Counted from the stretch's first letter, positions 41,300-53,280 are shown. The stretch: 64,000 nucleotides of DNA from Bugula neritina (GCA_964035545.1 OZ037769.1:16181133-16245132); one strand, 5' to 3'. Notes: generated by a model from the letters alone, not told the origin. Numbers and translations are program-made.

Positions 41300-42610
41300 A
41301 TGAATATATTTCAGAAAATTGGTGCTAGGCACGCAATGATGGCTAGAAACTGGTAAGAAGTCATTTCAAATAATTAACGCTTATAATATTCGTTTGACTA
41401 CTGCTACTACACCTACTCTTAGTCTTACTCTTACTCTTACTCTTACTCTTACTCTTAGTCTTAGTCTTAGTCTTAGTCTTAGTCTTAGTCTTAGTCTTAG
41501 TCTTAGTCTTAGTCTTAGTCTTAGACTTAGACTTAGACTTAGACTTAGACTTAGACTTAGACTTAGACTTAGACTTAGAGTTAGTCTTACAGTTACGCTT
41601 ACTGTTAGTGTTATTCATAGTCATGCTCATGGTCATAGTCATACTGAGTGATACTCATAGACTTAGACTGTCACTGAGAAGCGAGAGTAAATAACTACAA
41701 GAGTTACTAGTTAGTGTTACTGTTAGAAACTGAGTCAGAATGAAAATGAGTTCGAAAACTTTACTGATTACTCACTATTATTATTAGTATTAGTATTAGA
41801 TTACTATTATTATAAGAAGTAATTATTAGTATTAGTATTACATTTACTGCTAGTGTTAGTTTGTTAGTGCTGGTCATAGCTAGGCTACTAATAGTGATAG
41901 TCAATAAGTTTTACTCTTGGTCCTAGAGTTGGTCTAGTCTTACTCTAACAACTGCTGTTAGTGTTGCACTCACACTGAAACTTGCAGTTGCTGACAGTGA
42001 CAGTCTGAGTCGCAGTAACTGTAAGTGTAAGTATCACGTTACCAGTGTCACTATCAGTATGAAATTCGTTACAAAACTGATTTGCTTAGATGTGTTAGTA
42101 TTATCCTGAAATTGTAGTTAGCCTCATTTTTGTATAGCTTTTCAAAAGTGATTAATAAAATTATAAAATATACATAAGCTTGCAAAACCAATACCTAATA
42201 GTAATAGTAATTTAAATATGATTACATGCGGACTTGTTGACATGAATGATGAAAATAAAGCTCTACAGTTTAGAAAGCTTTTCTTTTGGGATTGTAACTC
42301 ATAAAACATAATTTTAATTCTAACAACATAGAAATATTAAAAAAATCTGGAATCAGTTTCAACACAGTACATCAATTCTAGTGTAAAATATTTGAAGCAG
42401 CTAGAAAGTTTAAGTTCACATTCATACTAATAAACTATATCTATAATCTGTACATAACTCAATATTTACTGTAGGACTACAAGCTTGGGAATCTACGGTG
42501 TGACGGCATTCGCAGCATTGTCATACTTCACCGACTGGAAGTGTGTGATGGATAAAGTTCCCTTTTACAATGCCAAATTCGTTGTCACAGACGAAGAGGA
42601 TTCAGAGTAA
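41300..42610 (+). CDS. UQCR11: Cytochrome b-c1 complex subunit 10 (complex III)
   Basis: Two short exons, 41300-41352 and 42475-42610, join in phase (AACTG|GTAAGA and TACTGTAG|G) to a 62-aa protein, near the usual 56. The reading MNIFQKIGARHAMMARNW continues into one hydrophobic helix (LGIYGVTAFAALSYFTDWK) and ends VPFYNAKF plus an acidic tail. The pattern of short N-terminus, RNW, single membrane helix, TDW and VPYxxxKF is that of UQCR11, an inner-membrane subunit of the mitochondrial bc1 complex. No separate targeting peptide is seen, as expected. The acidic tail VTDEEDSE is longer than in vertebrates. aataaa follows at 42640. Confidence 0.85.
41413..41600. repeat. Hexamer array (TTACTC, then TTAGTC, then TTAGAC) in the UQCR11 intron
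   Basis: Three homogeneous blocks follow each other: about six ttactc, eleven ttagtc and nine ttagac units. The sequence then dissolves into degenerate 'gttactgttagtg' motifs. Each step between blocks is a one-base change, as expected from successive local expansions. Confidence 0.95.
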
Positions 42611-42639
42611 CTCGTCCATTTCTAACATTTCTGTGGGTT

Positions 42640-42645
42640 AATAAA
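42640..42645 (+). terminator. UQCR11: Polyadenylation signal of UQCR11
   Basis: Canonical aataaa 30 nt after the stop codon. Confidence 0.65.
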
Positions 42646-43434
42646 CTCACTAATAGTGTGACTAAAGCAATAGCTATCAAATATCAACTGTTAGGAGTTG
42701 TCCAATCTTTGCTAGTAGCTTCCTTTACTTACACCATGGCCTCTTTCCTAATATTAAATGACTTCTTCCTTGATAGAACGTGTTATAAATTACTGTTGTC
42801 ATCCAACCTATGCTTATTATTTAAATATTGTTTGAAGATATTAAATTCAGTTATATTGTGAGTGATAAAAACCAAACTTTAAAAGATTTAAAATGGAATA
42901 GTCTAATATTCTCATTATATGCCCATTTACTGTGTTTTATTTTTAGGATTTGTGTGCTCCTGATACTGTATATCCAGCTAGCTAATAAGACGAGGAGATG
43001 AACTTGGCTGTAATATTTATCATTTTGAAAATAAATCCCAAAATGTTCACTTGTTAACAATATCTCAAAGTGATGTATATTTCTGTGAAACTTTATTGTA
43101 CGTAATAAAACAAATATACTTGTATGGTCTACCTATCTGAATCTTTTTAGCATATTTCTATCACTTTTCAGGGCTGTCTTTTTATAATGAAAATGATTTT
43201 GTATAATGTCAAACTAATAACAGAGAAAATTTTTGCGTCACATAGTATAAAGGAGTAAAAGCACACCAGTTGTAATGTATACATGCAGTACATGCAAGCC
43301 AATAGGTTTTAGTAAGCAGCCAAACAGCATTGAGGATTTGTCTTGATATGGTTGAATGATGCACAGTGCAGAGTTTTCTTTCCTGCAGATGAGGTGATGA
43401 CTAATAATCATGGTCTTTGGTACAGTGGCAAAAA

Positions 43435-43570
43435 TGGTGCTAGAAGCAGCACTGAGTTGGTGATCATTGAGTAGTAGGTTGGGGTTCAGAGTTTTAATCC
43501 AAGCTTCCAAACTTGAGACCCCAAGCTACCACATTCAGTGACCAACAACTGGGTGCTGCTTCTAGCCACT
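43435..43570. mobile_element. Fold-back (long inverted repeat) element
   Basis: The left arm 43435-43495 (tggtgctagaagcagcac ... ggttggggttcagagttt) is the imperfect reverse complement of 43507-43570 (aaacttgagaccccaagc ... gtgctgcttctagccact), separated by about 11 nt. An RNA copy would form a hairpin of about 60 bp. A related single arm lies near 30850-30910, so it is probably a MITE-like repeat. Confidence 0.65.
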
Positions 43571-43812
43571 TTTCAGTAGTAATCTTGATATATAAAGCAT
43601 TCAAATTATATAATAATCACCTGAATTATATAATAATAATATGAGCAAAATTACATGAAAGCCTTCATTCTAACTGGATATCTAATTCTAATTTATTACT
43701 GCTAAAAGAACATTCCTCTAGTCCACAGCAACTACATCTAAACTAGTAATACTTATGATATAAATTACTTGAAGAGGTTGAGGAAGCTGCAGGCACATTA
43801 GCTTCACCATAC

Positions 43813-44156
43813 CAGGTGTTTGCAACCTTTTCAGAGCGAGGAGCACGCACAGCAGAAATGGAACATTTCATGGTGGAGGCCGCATATAGTTTGGGCTGGG
43901 GCCACAGCATCAGTAACTTTCAAATAACTTAATTTTAAATTCCTATGACTAATCACACAATGAAGTCCCAATAATTACTATAGCCTGCATGTTTGAGCAT
44001 ATATAATATAAATAAGACGTCTAAAAGCAGGTGGTGTTCCCACTCTAATTCATATATACATCCGCAGAATAATGTTATGTGTTATGCCTTTGAGGGCCAC
44101 ATAAATGTAGGCAGGGGGCCACATCGGACCCTGTGGCCGCCTGTTGGACAGTCCTG
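43813..44156. mobile_element. hAT-like non-autonomous DNA transposon remnant
   Basis: The left end CAGGTGTTTGCAACCTTTT and the reverse complement of the right end, CAGGACTGTCCAAC, match at about 10 of the first 14 positions. The right half carries the 'gagggccacataaatg' and 'gccgcctgttggacagtcct' motifs common in animal hAT MITEs. No transposase ORF and no clear 8-bp target duplication. Confidence 0.4.
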
Positions 44157-45639
44157 CTTTAGATATAGTAGCTATATGCTTAACTGAAACTTCAGGCTAA
44201 TTATATTGTGTTTATTGGAAGTAATGATGTCATATATTTACAAACTCAATTATACTCTTTCTAGTAAAATGGCTTCCAATATGATTATACTCAGCCAACA
44301 GTCTATACTCTATACTAACAGTATGCAGAGAGTAGACAACTCTAGATACAAACAATTTGTAAAGAATGTACAGGATGTGATGTAAGCAGGAGTTGTGTGG
44401 TTGTAGATGCAATGATCTGTTCAACTAGATTGTTTAGAGTAGAGACAGGGGAATGCGTCTGTTAGAATTAAACATGTCATATTTTTTTGTAATAATTGTT
44501 TAGGGATTTTTTATGAGTAGTAATTTGTTTTTAAATATATACATGTGTATGACAGCTTGTATAGCAAATGCAGTATATAAATAATTATATGCCAGCTTAT
44601 TAAATTTTATAAATTTTATTTGATAGGGTTATTTGAACTGCAAAACTCGCAAGGTAGACATTTTAGTTATTTCAAATTGTTTTTATAGTAACTAATTAAA
44701 TATCATATTCTGTAATAATTATTCATTCCTTTATGAACTGGTATATCTACTAAATAATGACCAAAATTAACTAAGTGAATGAATGATTAAGAGAATAAAA
44801 AAGCAAAATAAATTCAAATTTATTTTAGAAGAAATTTCAAACAACTAGAGTAGGTTACATGATGTTCAATGAAGTATATAGCAATGAGCTAGGCATGTAT
44901 ATTTGCATGCTCTGGTCTCTGAGCACTTATAGGAGACAAAGAGGATTCCAATAAAAATTGGATCCAGAGAATAGGTTATGAGCATCTGTTGACTGAGTAA
45001 TCCATCTACACATCAGATAGTATACGCTGTAGTGTTGAATGGTCTATGTAGAACATCTAGATAATAAATAGAAACATAGAGTAAAGTGAATAAATGGAGT
45101 ATAAGCCACTATACCATATAATTATGTCATCTCCTTTTCTTTAATAAAAAAAGATAATAATTTGTTACATCAGTCAAATGTTTAAGGATTAAATACTAAA
45201 AAGTTTGTTGAAAACTGATCAATAAAAATATTTAGTTGACCTTTAACCCTCCTCTATGAGCTTCACTAAGTGGAAATACCATAGATACAATACACTAGAA
45301 TGCTATCCTACAGATATTAGTTTTAACACTTCTGTAATCGGTCAATGTAATAAACAGGCATGTAAGTAACTCAAGGCCAGTCCATAACCCTAGATCGATG
45401 GCAATGAGCAAAGTGAAGATAAAGTCATAGAACTTGATATCACCAATGTGACTGACCAAGAGAGAGTTTCAGATGATGCAAAACTTAACCATTGCAATCA
45501 GAGGGTTGCACCAACTCTAATATCTGATCAATACAATTTATATACAATTATGGAAGTTTGACAGCAAAATGCAAGCCTTTTGAAAACTTGTTATATGCAA
45601 CTTTGCCATGTGCATTATTTAATTTTATATTTTATGCTT

Positions 45640-46490
45640 ATGAGCCTCATGTTCATTTTTTAAATTAAATGTTTGAATATTGAAAAGTTCTGTGAGTCAT
45701 CACTACTCAAATTAGATGGAAGAATTAATATTTAGTATAAAATATCCAATCAAAACGCATCTATAGCCCTAGAGTAAGCACATGAGCATGTCATATATTG
45801 AGTTTGTAGCGTACTACCATCCATTATAAGGTATAGTAAGAATCTATACGTAGGTTTTACTAAAGGCTCTACCAAAAATAAATGGGAAGAAATTGAAATA
45901 TTTTGAAGGTTATGTTACTTGTTTTATAATATTCTTTCATACCCAAATCCTCTCTAAGTAACGTAAATAATCACCCTGCATGGTTCCTTGATTTTTGAAG
46001 CTCAAACCAAAAGCAACCCACATAAATTATATATAAACATACCAAAGAGATAATATTATAAAGTACAGTAAGGGTTTCATGGACTATTTAAAAAGATCTG
46101 ACACTAATGTGGTTTTTGAAGTTGGCAGTTCAAAGTGATATATTCCTTTAACCCTTCAGTTTAACCGACTCACCTTAAACCCCGATCTGAACTCTAAAGC
46201 ATAAGTTTAATATCAGAATGAATTAGGTTACATCCTAATGGCACATGAATTATGTGCGTTGGACACACATTTGCACATGCCTTCAAGCTAGCTCAGTCTA
46301 GACAAAACCACCAGTATATACCCAATCAGGGAGCTAAGTTGACAAATGTGGAATGACCTTTTAGTAATGCTAGACAGGATATAACTGATAGTTCAGAATT
46401 ATATGATTCGATGAGTTATTTATTGCATGCTATGCATAGATGGTGGTTATTTCTCGAAAAGGGTTCAAATAGGTTTGCAAACTTTTGTGC
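45640..46490. repeat. Diverged duplicated block, copy 1 (upstream of sulfotransferase exon 1)
   Basis: Shares colinear motifs with 47060-47880 at an offset of about 1.43-1.46 kb: aaagttctgtga; gagcatgt(c/t)a; gggaagaaa.tgaaatattt; ccacataaatta; tgacactaatgtg; gcagttcaa. Confidence 0.55.
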
Positions 46491-46522
46491 AACTCCGTAA
46501 ACGCAGTCTTTTCTATTGATCA

Positions 46523-49500
46523 ATGGAGGAGAGACAGAAAAACACTGCCCCAGAGAGTTTAAAAGATCATTGTTTAATCAACAAGTATAGATATTTCAAC
46601 TGTGATGAACAATCAGGTGAGCGTTTTGTTGAAAGAGTTTATTATTACATTTTCTGTAATTGCTTCAACTGCGCTTTGTTGTTTCTATACATAATATTTT
46701 TAATAAAAAGCATATAAATATTATGTAATTTTAAAATAATTTAGTATTAAAATAAAGCTGAAGCTATGATATTTTGACTTATTTTCTAAATTCGATTTCA
46801 ACTGTTGAATGCTTAGGCAATTGATGTGTGTACATACAGTCACTTTGTGTATAATGTTTTACGTCTATTAAATATAATTTAAATGTTAAGTTGGGCAATT
46901 TTGGTCGTGTGATCATTTAAATTTATGTTAGATATATAGGATTAATAACTATTTAGCAACATTTACATGAATGCATACAGAAAGTTTTTAATTTGAACCA
47001 ACTTTAGTTACAGCTCACCCCTATATAATTCTGCAAGTTTATCAGCACGCATTTAAAAATAATTTCGTGCGGCTTTTGCTTTCAGTTCTAATTAACTTCA
47101 AGTTTTGATATTTCTAATATAAATGTTTGGAAATTGCAAAGTTCTGTGAACCCTAGTCACTGTTGCTCAGAAAAGATATAAGGAATATTTAGCACAAAAC
47201 TTCCATATACAAACATAATATGTCGTTGGAGTATAGACACTTGAGCATGTTAATATATTAAGGCTGTAGTTTAGTACTACCTGTTGTAAGTTATTTGTTT
47301 TATACGGTTTAAATTATTAATGGCTGTTTTAAAAGGAATTGGGAAGAAACTAAAATATTTTATAGTTGTAGCATCCTTCTATAAATAATCACTTTGACTG
47401 CTTGATATTTGAACCTTCAAATAAAATCAATCCACATAAATTACATGAAGAGACGGTACAAAATATTACACGAGGTATGTGGGGCTGCATGGCTCCTTTT
47501 GAATTAATATATGATCTTTATATTTGACACTAATGTGACTTTTGATGTTTGCAGTTCAATATTATTATATTATCATATTTAAATCAGTTCACACACAAAT
47601 TAACGATGATTTATAATGCACAAGTTCAACATGAGAATAAGTTAAATGATCCCAGAATGGCGCATAAATCACATATATTTTGGCCATTTATTAACTTAAG
47701 TGGGTTGCAATTCTCCAAAAAAATTAATAAGTCTTTTAAGAGCAAGATCATATACTGTGCCATCCTATAAGTTAACACTGGTGGGTCACAAATAGATCGA
47801 ACTGCTTCGGTATATTATCTAATGCATGTTATATATAAATGCCAATTATTTCCAGTGGTCAAAGTATGCTGAAATAGTGGTAAGGACCTTAAAAGCGTTA
47901 GCATCAATCTTAATATTGATAAACATCCTATGACGCCTGAGGTTTCTCTTCTCATATCTGGAAATGCTAGAGAAGCCCTTATAATATTTTGAAGTATTTC
48001 TCTTCTTTCAGGCTAACATTTCAAATCTTAGGAAAAAATACAGAAGAATAAAATTATGATTTAAAAACTAAAGCCTATAAATATAGTCACTTCCCGGTAC
48101 ATCTGTGCTAGCATTAATCGAGTTTCACAAAGATAATGAAGTTATATCGAGCCTTATAGCTTGCTGAAAATAATTCCTTTTCAACTTAACATGTTTAGAA
48201 ATAAAACAAGAATGAATAACATAATATAAGATTTGAGAAATTTAAACTGCTACTACTACCACTACTACCGCTGCTGCCGCTGCTGCTACCACTATATACA
48301 TTGTTTAAATTGTTAAATGTAATTTGTAATATTCTCTCTCACATCAATAACTATAGCACTATATTATACATATAATTGAATGAGTTTTACTTAAATTCAT
48401 AGCTCCACTAAAATTAGCTTTTTTCGTTGAACTTATAAAATTAAATTAAGGCAATTATTTCCATGATGCATCTTGTTGTGTTCTGAAGGCTTTTGGAAAC
48501 CAGCTGGTGGCATGTTTACTATCTCCAGACCTCACGCCACCTTTAGTATGTCTGTAAGTTTCAACCGAAGAGTTGACCCATTTGATGAGCTGGAAACGGT
48601 AACCATGGAGGAGGGTGACTTCTTGATTGTTGCTGTCATGAAGACAGGTGAGTTAGTATGTCTGAGAAATTTGTATATATTAATATATATTGGGATTGTG
48701 AGTATAGCTATATATACATGAAGAGACTTTCTCATTAATAGACTAGCTGCCCAGAATATTCTACTTCAGAATATTCAGAATGAATTTAGCACAGGTGCAG
48801 AGTTGTAGTTTCACTAAACATTATGTCAACTAAACTTCTATTAACAAAGCACCAAAACTTTTTTATGTGGTCCTCTCCACTTTAGTATATAAAGAGACTA
48901 AGACATAATTAGAATAAATAGTTATTGCTGTGATTCTTAACAAATAAAAGGTGCTTAGTGTAAGTCTGCAAACAACGTAGAGAAAATTTATTCCTAGTTT
49001 TTTTTAAATTTAAGCTGTAGTAAATTTTACCATTACAGGCTCTCACTTCCTATACGAGATCATGAAAATGCTAGCAAATGGTAAAGCTGAATACGTGAGA
49101 GATCCAAAAGAACTATCCTGGTTGGATGTACAACCGTACCATGAGATTATAAACAACACCATGCCTCCCCGTGTTTTCACAACTCACTTGGCGCCGAGTT
49201 GGCTGCCTCCAAAGTTGAGGTGAGCCAATCAACCTTAAGATAGCAATTCCAATCACTAACAGAATTAGCAGAATCTCTCTGAGATAGAGAGACTTCATTC
49301 ATCAATGAGTTGTTTGTAAATGTATACATTGTATTTTGTTTAAAACTATTACGAATCAAGATGAAATGTTTTATTTCCATTTTGATCAAATTGTTAATAA
49401 ATTTTAGATCCAAAACAGAAACTACGAATGATCGATACTTGAACTGGGAAAGTCATTCAATTTATATTTTACTGCAAATTAAACAGATTATATAACTAAT

Positions 49501-50935
49501 AAAATATTTCTATAATTCAAAATAGTATTCTTGTGTAGACGGAAAGACACCAAGGTGGTCATAATCATGAGAAACCTGAAAGATGCATTTGTCTCTTACT
49601 TTTACCACATAGTTGGTGTCAATAAGGGGAGAAAGGGATGGGAAGACGCTTTCAATTGGCTCTTACACTGCAAGGAAGGTGGAGTATTAGTGTGAGCTCA
49701 GTTTAAAAAGATATTATATGATATGATTTATGAACAAATAATATCACATTTTAAGTAATGGCTGAAGCTACAGGTACACCTAAAATTAACAATAGTCGTT
49801 ACATTTGTTTTGCCCTGAAACTGATTGAAATTTTAGCATCAAATAGTTAGAGGATATAAGCTCAAAAAGGTTTGATTGTGCAAGATCTAGGTGCATCACT
49901 GTTTTTTTCTTGGCATTATACTTTACAAGAATAGCTTAAGACAACTTGAGACACTGTAGTATTTTAGACACTAAAATTAAGAGTTATTTTTTTAGAATAT
50001 TGCACCATTTTTTCTAAACTTGTACGCCTCTAATTTTAGGTATACTCATGTCAGCTTTGTAGGTTGGTTTAATTTGGAGTCTCAACATTTTAGCTGTATT
50101 GAAATAGTCTACATAGTGTAATGTCTTGTCTTCCTAATCTACTCAACATGTATTCATAGCAACTTGGTCTGCAACTACTTCACTTTAAGTTGTTTTTAGA
50201 TTAAGTTAGAATCTCAACATTAAATGTATTTAAATTTTCTGTATATTTATCTTAATTTATCCAACATGTACCTACAGCTACTTGGTCCAACTATCTCATG
50301 ATGTATGCAGACATTTGGGACAATTATAGAGATGACCCAAATGTCCTCATTGTCTACTATGAACATCTAGTTCGAGTGAGTACACATATACTAACAGATA
50401 GTAGTAGGAGTTATCATACCTTGTATCATCAGCTCAGTGCTGCAGATATACTGTACCTGCGAATATAAAGCACTGTTAATATTATAAGATTAATTATGAT
50501 ATAGAAACCCAGAGAGAGCATAGAGTCAATAGCTAAACACATGGGAGTTGTGTACACCTCACAGTTGATAGACGAGATAGTGTCAGCCTCTAATATTGAG
50601 AGGATGCGACCTGGCAAGACTTCCCTTGACCTAAATATTAAAGTTGACCCTAAACTCTGCGAGAATTACCAGAAGTTCTATAGAAAAGGTCAGTACACTG
50701 CAATCTCAAGCCTTCATTGGTTGTTTAAAATTACAGTTGAATAGTCAACAATTTTTGCAAAGATTTCCTTTTCTTTGTAGTAATCTTAACTATGTTTTGA
50801 TTAAAGGAAATATAATTTATTGCAGGAAACATTGGAGATTGGAAAAGGTGGTTTTCAGTGGCACAGAATGAGGAATTCCATAAAGTTTTTGATGAGTGGA
50901 ACAAGAGCAGACAAATACCATTTATTTTTGAATGA
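46523..50935 (+). CDS. Sulfotransferase (cytosolic SULT-type, Sulfotransfer_1)
   Basis: Exons 46523-46616, 48489-48647, 49039-49219, 49539-49678, 50278-50375, 50505-50688 and 50826-50935 join in phase to 321 aa, a usual SULT length. It has the 5'-phosphosulfate loop region (FLIVAVMKTGSHFLYEIMK), the 3'-phosphate motif (VVIIMRNLKDAFVSYFYH), YYEHL, and the C-terminal RKGNIGDWKRWFS motif. The family transfers sulfate from PAPS to hydroxyl or amine groups of small molecules. The phosphate loop reads KTGSHF where SULTs usually have K-S/T-G-T-T-W, so substrate or PAPS handling may be altered. Exon 4 uses a weak but frame-consistent donor (GAAG|GTGGAG). The catalytic base (His after TTHL) appears present in RVFTTHLAPSWLP. 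The paralogue within SULT cannot be assigned. Confidence 0.88.
47060..47880. repeat. Diverged duplicated block, copy 2 (in sulfotransferase intron 1)
   Basis: Second copy of the block at 45640-46490, same order and orientation. Sulfotransferase exon 1 lies between the copies. No equivalent of exon 1 could be recognised after copy 2. Confidence 0.55.
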
Positions 50936-51555
50936 GCCTTTCATATATAAATATACTTGCTCTAATATATAATTGTATTATGTAAAACTACGAAACATAA
51001 TATTTTTATACAGAATTCTCACTAGCATGTGTGGTTTTACTGTTGTAAAGATTTGTCCTAACCCTTAGATATATATTATACTATGAGCTGAACTTGGTAT
51101 AGCAACTTCTCTTGCGTCAATTAAATAAAGTTTCAAAAGCTGAACAATTAATTGCAGTTCTTAGCCAGTGTGTCATCATAGTATATAGATAATGTACATG
51201 AGCATTTACATTTAAATCCATAATTGAAGTGTTTAGGTTGCAGTAGAATTGGAAATACTTTTTATATAATAACTTGATGTTTTCTAAAATATTGATATTT
51301 ATAATCTTCAACTATGTTTTACACTGAAAACGATACAAGAGTGAGTTGATAAGTTCCTAAAAGACCTACAAAATATTATTTTCATCTCAGCTTTCTAATA
51401 TATTAAACACACTTTTCAATATTTTTAATATTTGCATACTGAGAGCCAGTAGCTGTATTTCAACTTTACAAAATTTTCACTGGTTTTTTTTGGGTATTGA
51501 AAATAAAAGCACTGCACAGTTTACAAGGTCGGGCCAGAAAAATATAATTATATAT
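50936..51555. other. 3' flank of the sulfotransferase gene
   Basis: AT-rich, no gene seen. A candidate polyadenylation signal (aataaa) lies at about 51122. The retrotransposon insertion point is at 51555/51556. Confidence 0.55.
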
Positions 51556-51908
51556 TGTAGTAATTTGTGCAATTACTGAGCGTGAGTTATTTACTTGCGT
51601 ATAGTTAGTTGGTTATTCTGCTAGTAATTACTAGGGTAGCTGTCGAGTAATTATATTTATTATCCACAATAAAGCATAAAACAAACATCACATCAAATTA
51701 TCCTATACATCAGTCAACTACTAACACATGTTACTACTTCAAGCCTCCGCTTACAACAACGTGATATAATGTTAATAACCCGGGAAGTGTCACGTGAATC
51801 GGAAGCATATCTTCCGGAGCTGCTAATTGGTTGCTACATAAGGGTCTAAGTATTCCAAGAGTAGAGAGAGGGCGATTCCCGTATTTGTACTTTGCACTAC
51901 TCACTACA
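51556..51908 (-). repeat. LTR (3' LTR in element orientation)
   Basis: 353 bp, TGTAGT...ACTACA on the plus strand. Matches the copy at 56474-56826 at every position I compared. Confidence 0.95.
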
Positions 51909-52199
51909 CCGCCCCCCCCAGCAGAAAACCCTACTTTCTGATAACACAATAAAAAAACACATAATGAAAAACTATACAATAATCCAAAAAGAAAAACATA
52001 CATAAGTAAACCCACAAAGAATAAGAAAAGAAATAGTTGAGTACGACACATTACATTAGAAGACAACAGGGTGATCGAACACACACATCTAGTCAGCTAT
52101 AAAGAGAGAGGGTGCTTACCAGCACGCGGGCCAATGTCGGAGCACTCGTCACTTTCCAGACGAGTTACAGCTCTACGAAGGTGCCTACCCCAGGCATTC

Positions 52200-52913
52200 T
52201 CATTGGGTGGACTCTGACTCTTGTAGCGATCGTGCTCTGTGTCGAGCCTGTCGGGCACGTAGCCGCCTCTTCAGTCGCCCCACTGAGTCCTTCAACTGGT
52301 ATAGACCTGTCGTCGTATCCAGCAAGTCAGGGGCAAGTTGTGTGAACTCGGCTTGTAGTCTTACAAGCCGCTCTTCTACATTAGCCAGCTGGCTAGGCCT
52401 TGGCGGGGTTGTAGTAGTCTCTGTTAGAGGGGGTATTGTTGTTTCTTCTACTTCTGGAGTGTTGCTAGGGTTGACGGGGGTGGGAGACGGGCCCTGAACC
52501 ATAGGGGACTTATGGCGGGCGGATAGCAGCAGTACGTGGAACCCTGACGCTAGTGCGGCCAGGGTGATAGCCTTCCTGATGACTGGCTTGATGGCATCCA
52601 GGTATAGGGGGAAACTGTCCTCATCAACAGTGTGGTTCTCTCCGGCGAAGCAGCTCAGCTTATGTACTGTCACGGGATACGGGTAGACGTCGTGGAACCC
52701 GCAGGGACAGAAGTGGAGTAGGAAATGGGCGTCTACATGTAAACGCAGGGAGCGGTGTGACGGGCACTCCTCAAAGCAGACCTGGCAGGTTCGGTGGGGT
52801 CCACTGGGTCCCCAGGCTTCCTCAATTCTCCTTTCCGTCGTGGGTGACACCCAACGGTGTCGTCGACGGAGCACCACGGGTATGCCATTCTCCATTACAG
52901 GCTCCTCTTCCAT
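52200..52913 (-). CDS. Extra ORF of the retrotransposon with Cys/His zinc-finger-like region
   Basis: 237 codons from the ATG at 52913 (the frame is open 14 codons further without an ATG). It lies after pol, in the position of env in other elements. A Cys/His-rich part comes first (CQVCFEECPSHRSLRLHVDAH, then FCPCGFHDVYPY and HKLSC), compatible with two zinc-binding units. Then comes a hydrophobic stretch (AITLAALASGFHVLLLSA), a Pro/Thr-rich linker (TTTTPPRP) and a C-terminal coiled-coil-like, Arg-rich helix (LYQLKDSVGRLKRRLRARQ). It has no obvious signal peptide or fusion peptide. I do not recognise the family; it could bind nucleic acid or membrane. Confidence 0.6.
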   Translation of the reverse strand: MEEEPVMENGIPVVLRRRHRWVSPTTERRIEEAWGPSGPHRTCQVCFEECPSHRSLRLHVDAHFLLHFCPCGFHDVYPYPVTVHKLSCFAGENHTVDEDSFPLYLDAIKPVIRKAITLAALASGFHVLLLSARHKSPMVQGPSPTPVNPSNTPEVEETTIPPLTETTTTPPRPSQLANVEERLVRLQAEFTQLAPDLLDTTTGLYQLKDSVGRLKRRLRARQARHRARSLQESESTQ

Positions 52914-53280
52914 AGGCAGAGAGGTTGGCTGGTCCCGTGACCGGGAGGTGGTCACTCGAGTGTGATCTGAAAGAGTAGCAGTGTTAAAGATTATACACTG
53001 AGGTACCGTCGGCGTGTACAGCCTGACCGGTACTCTGTTCAGTTACACTCGTGAGATTCAGGCTAATGAATAGTTGATGGAGAACACACTCGCTATGACA
53101 GATTATTTAAAATCAAAGTCGACGTGTATTCCCACCACTGTTTATCATTATCGAATCTCCAGCTCGCTAGCTAGTGTAGCTAAAGCTGACTGATGCAGTC
53201 TAGTTATCGTACCAAAAACATAATTAACTCACCCTTCGATCCAGAATAGTAAGACATTTTGGAATGAGAGCGGTAAATGA

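Larger units (their letters stand above)
42611..46522. other. Intergenic region before the sulfotransferase gene
   Basis: No gene recognised. Contains a fold-back element (43435-43570), an hAT-like non-autonomous element (43813-44156) and the first copy of a diverged duplicated block (about 45640-46490). Confidence 0.6.

Noticed and set aside
41413..41600. Interstitial telomere or chromosome end
   Set aside because: Hexamers are TTAGTC and TTAGAC, not TTAGGG, and the array lies inside an intron of an intact gene.
41361..41651. Lys-Thr/Lys-Ser or Leu-Ser/Leu-Arg repeat ORFs
   Set aside because: Hexamer array in the UQCR11 intron.
49113..49298. Minus-strand ORFs over sulfotransferase exons
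   Set aside because: Antisense of a well-supported exon.
51734..52084. 116-aa ORF (and the near-identical 70-aa ORF at 56652-56864)
   Set aside because: They run from LTR into flanking sequence; the shared part is only LTR sequence.
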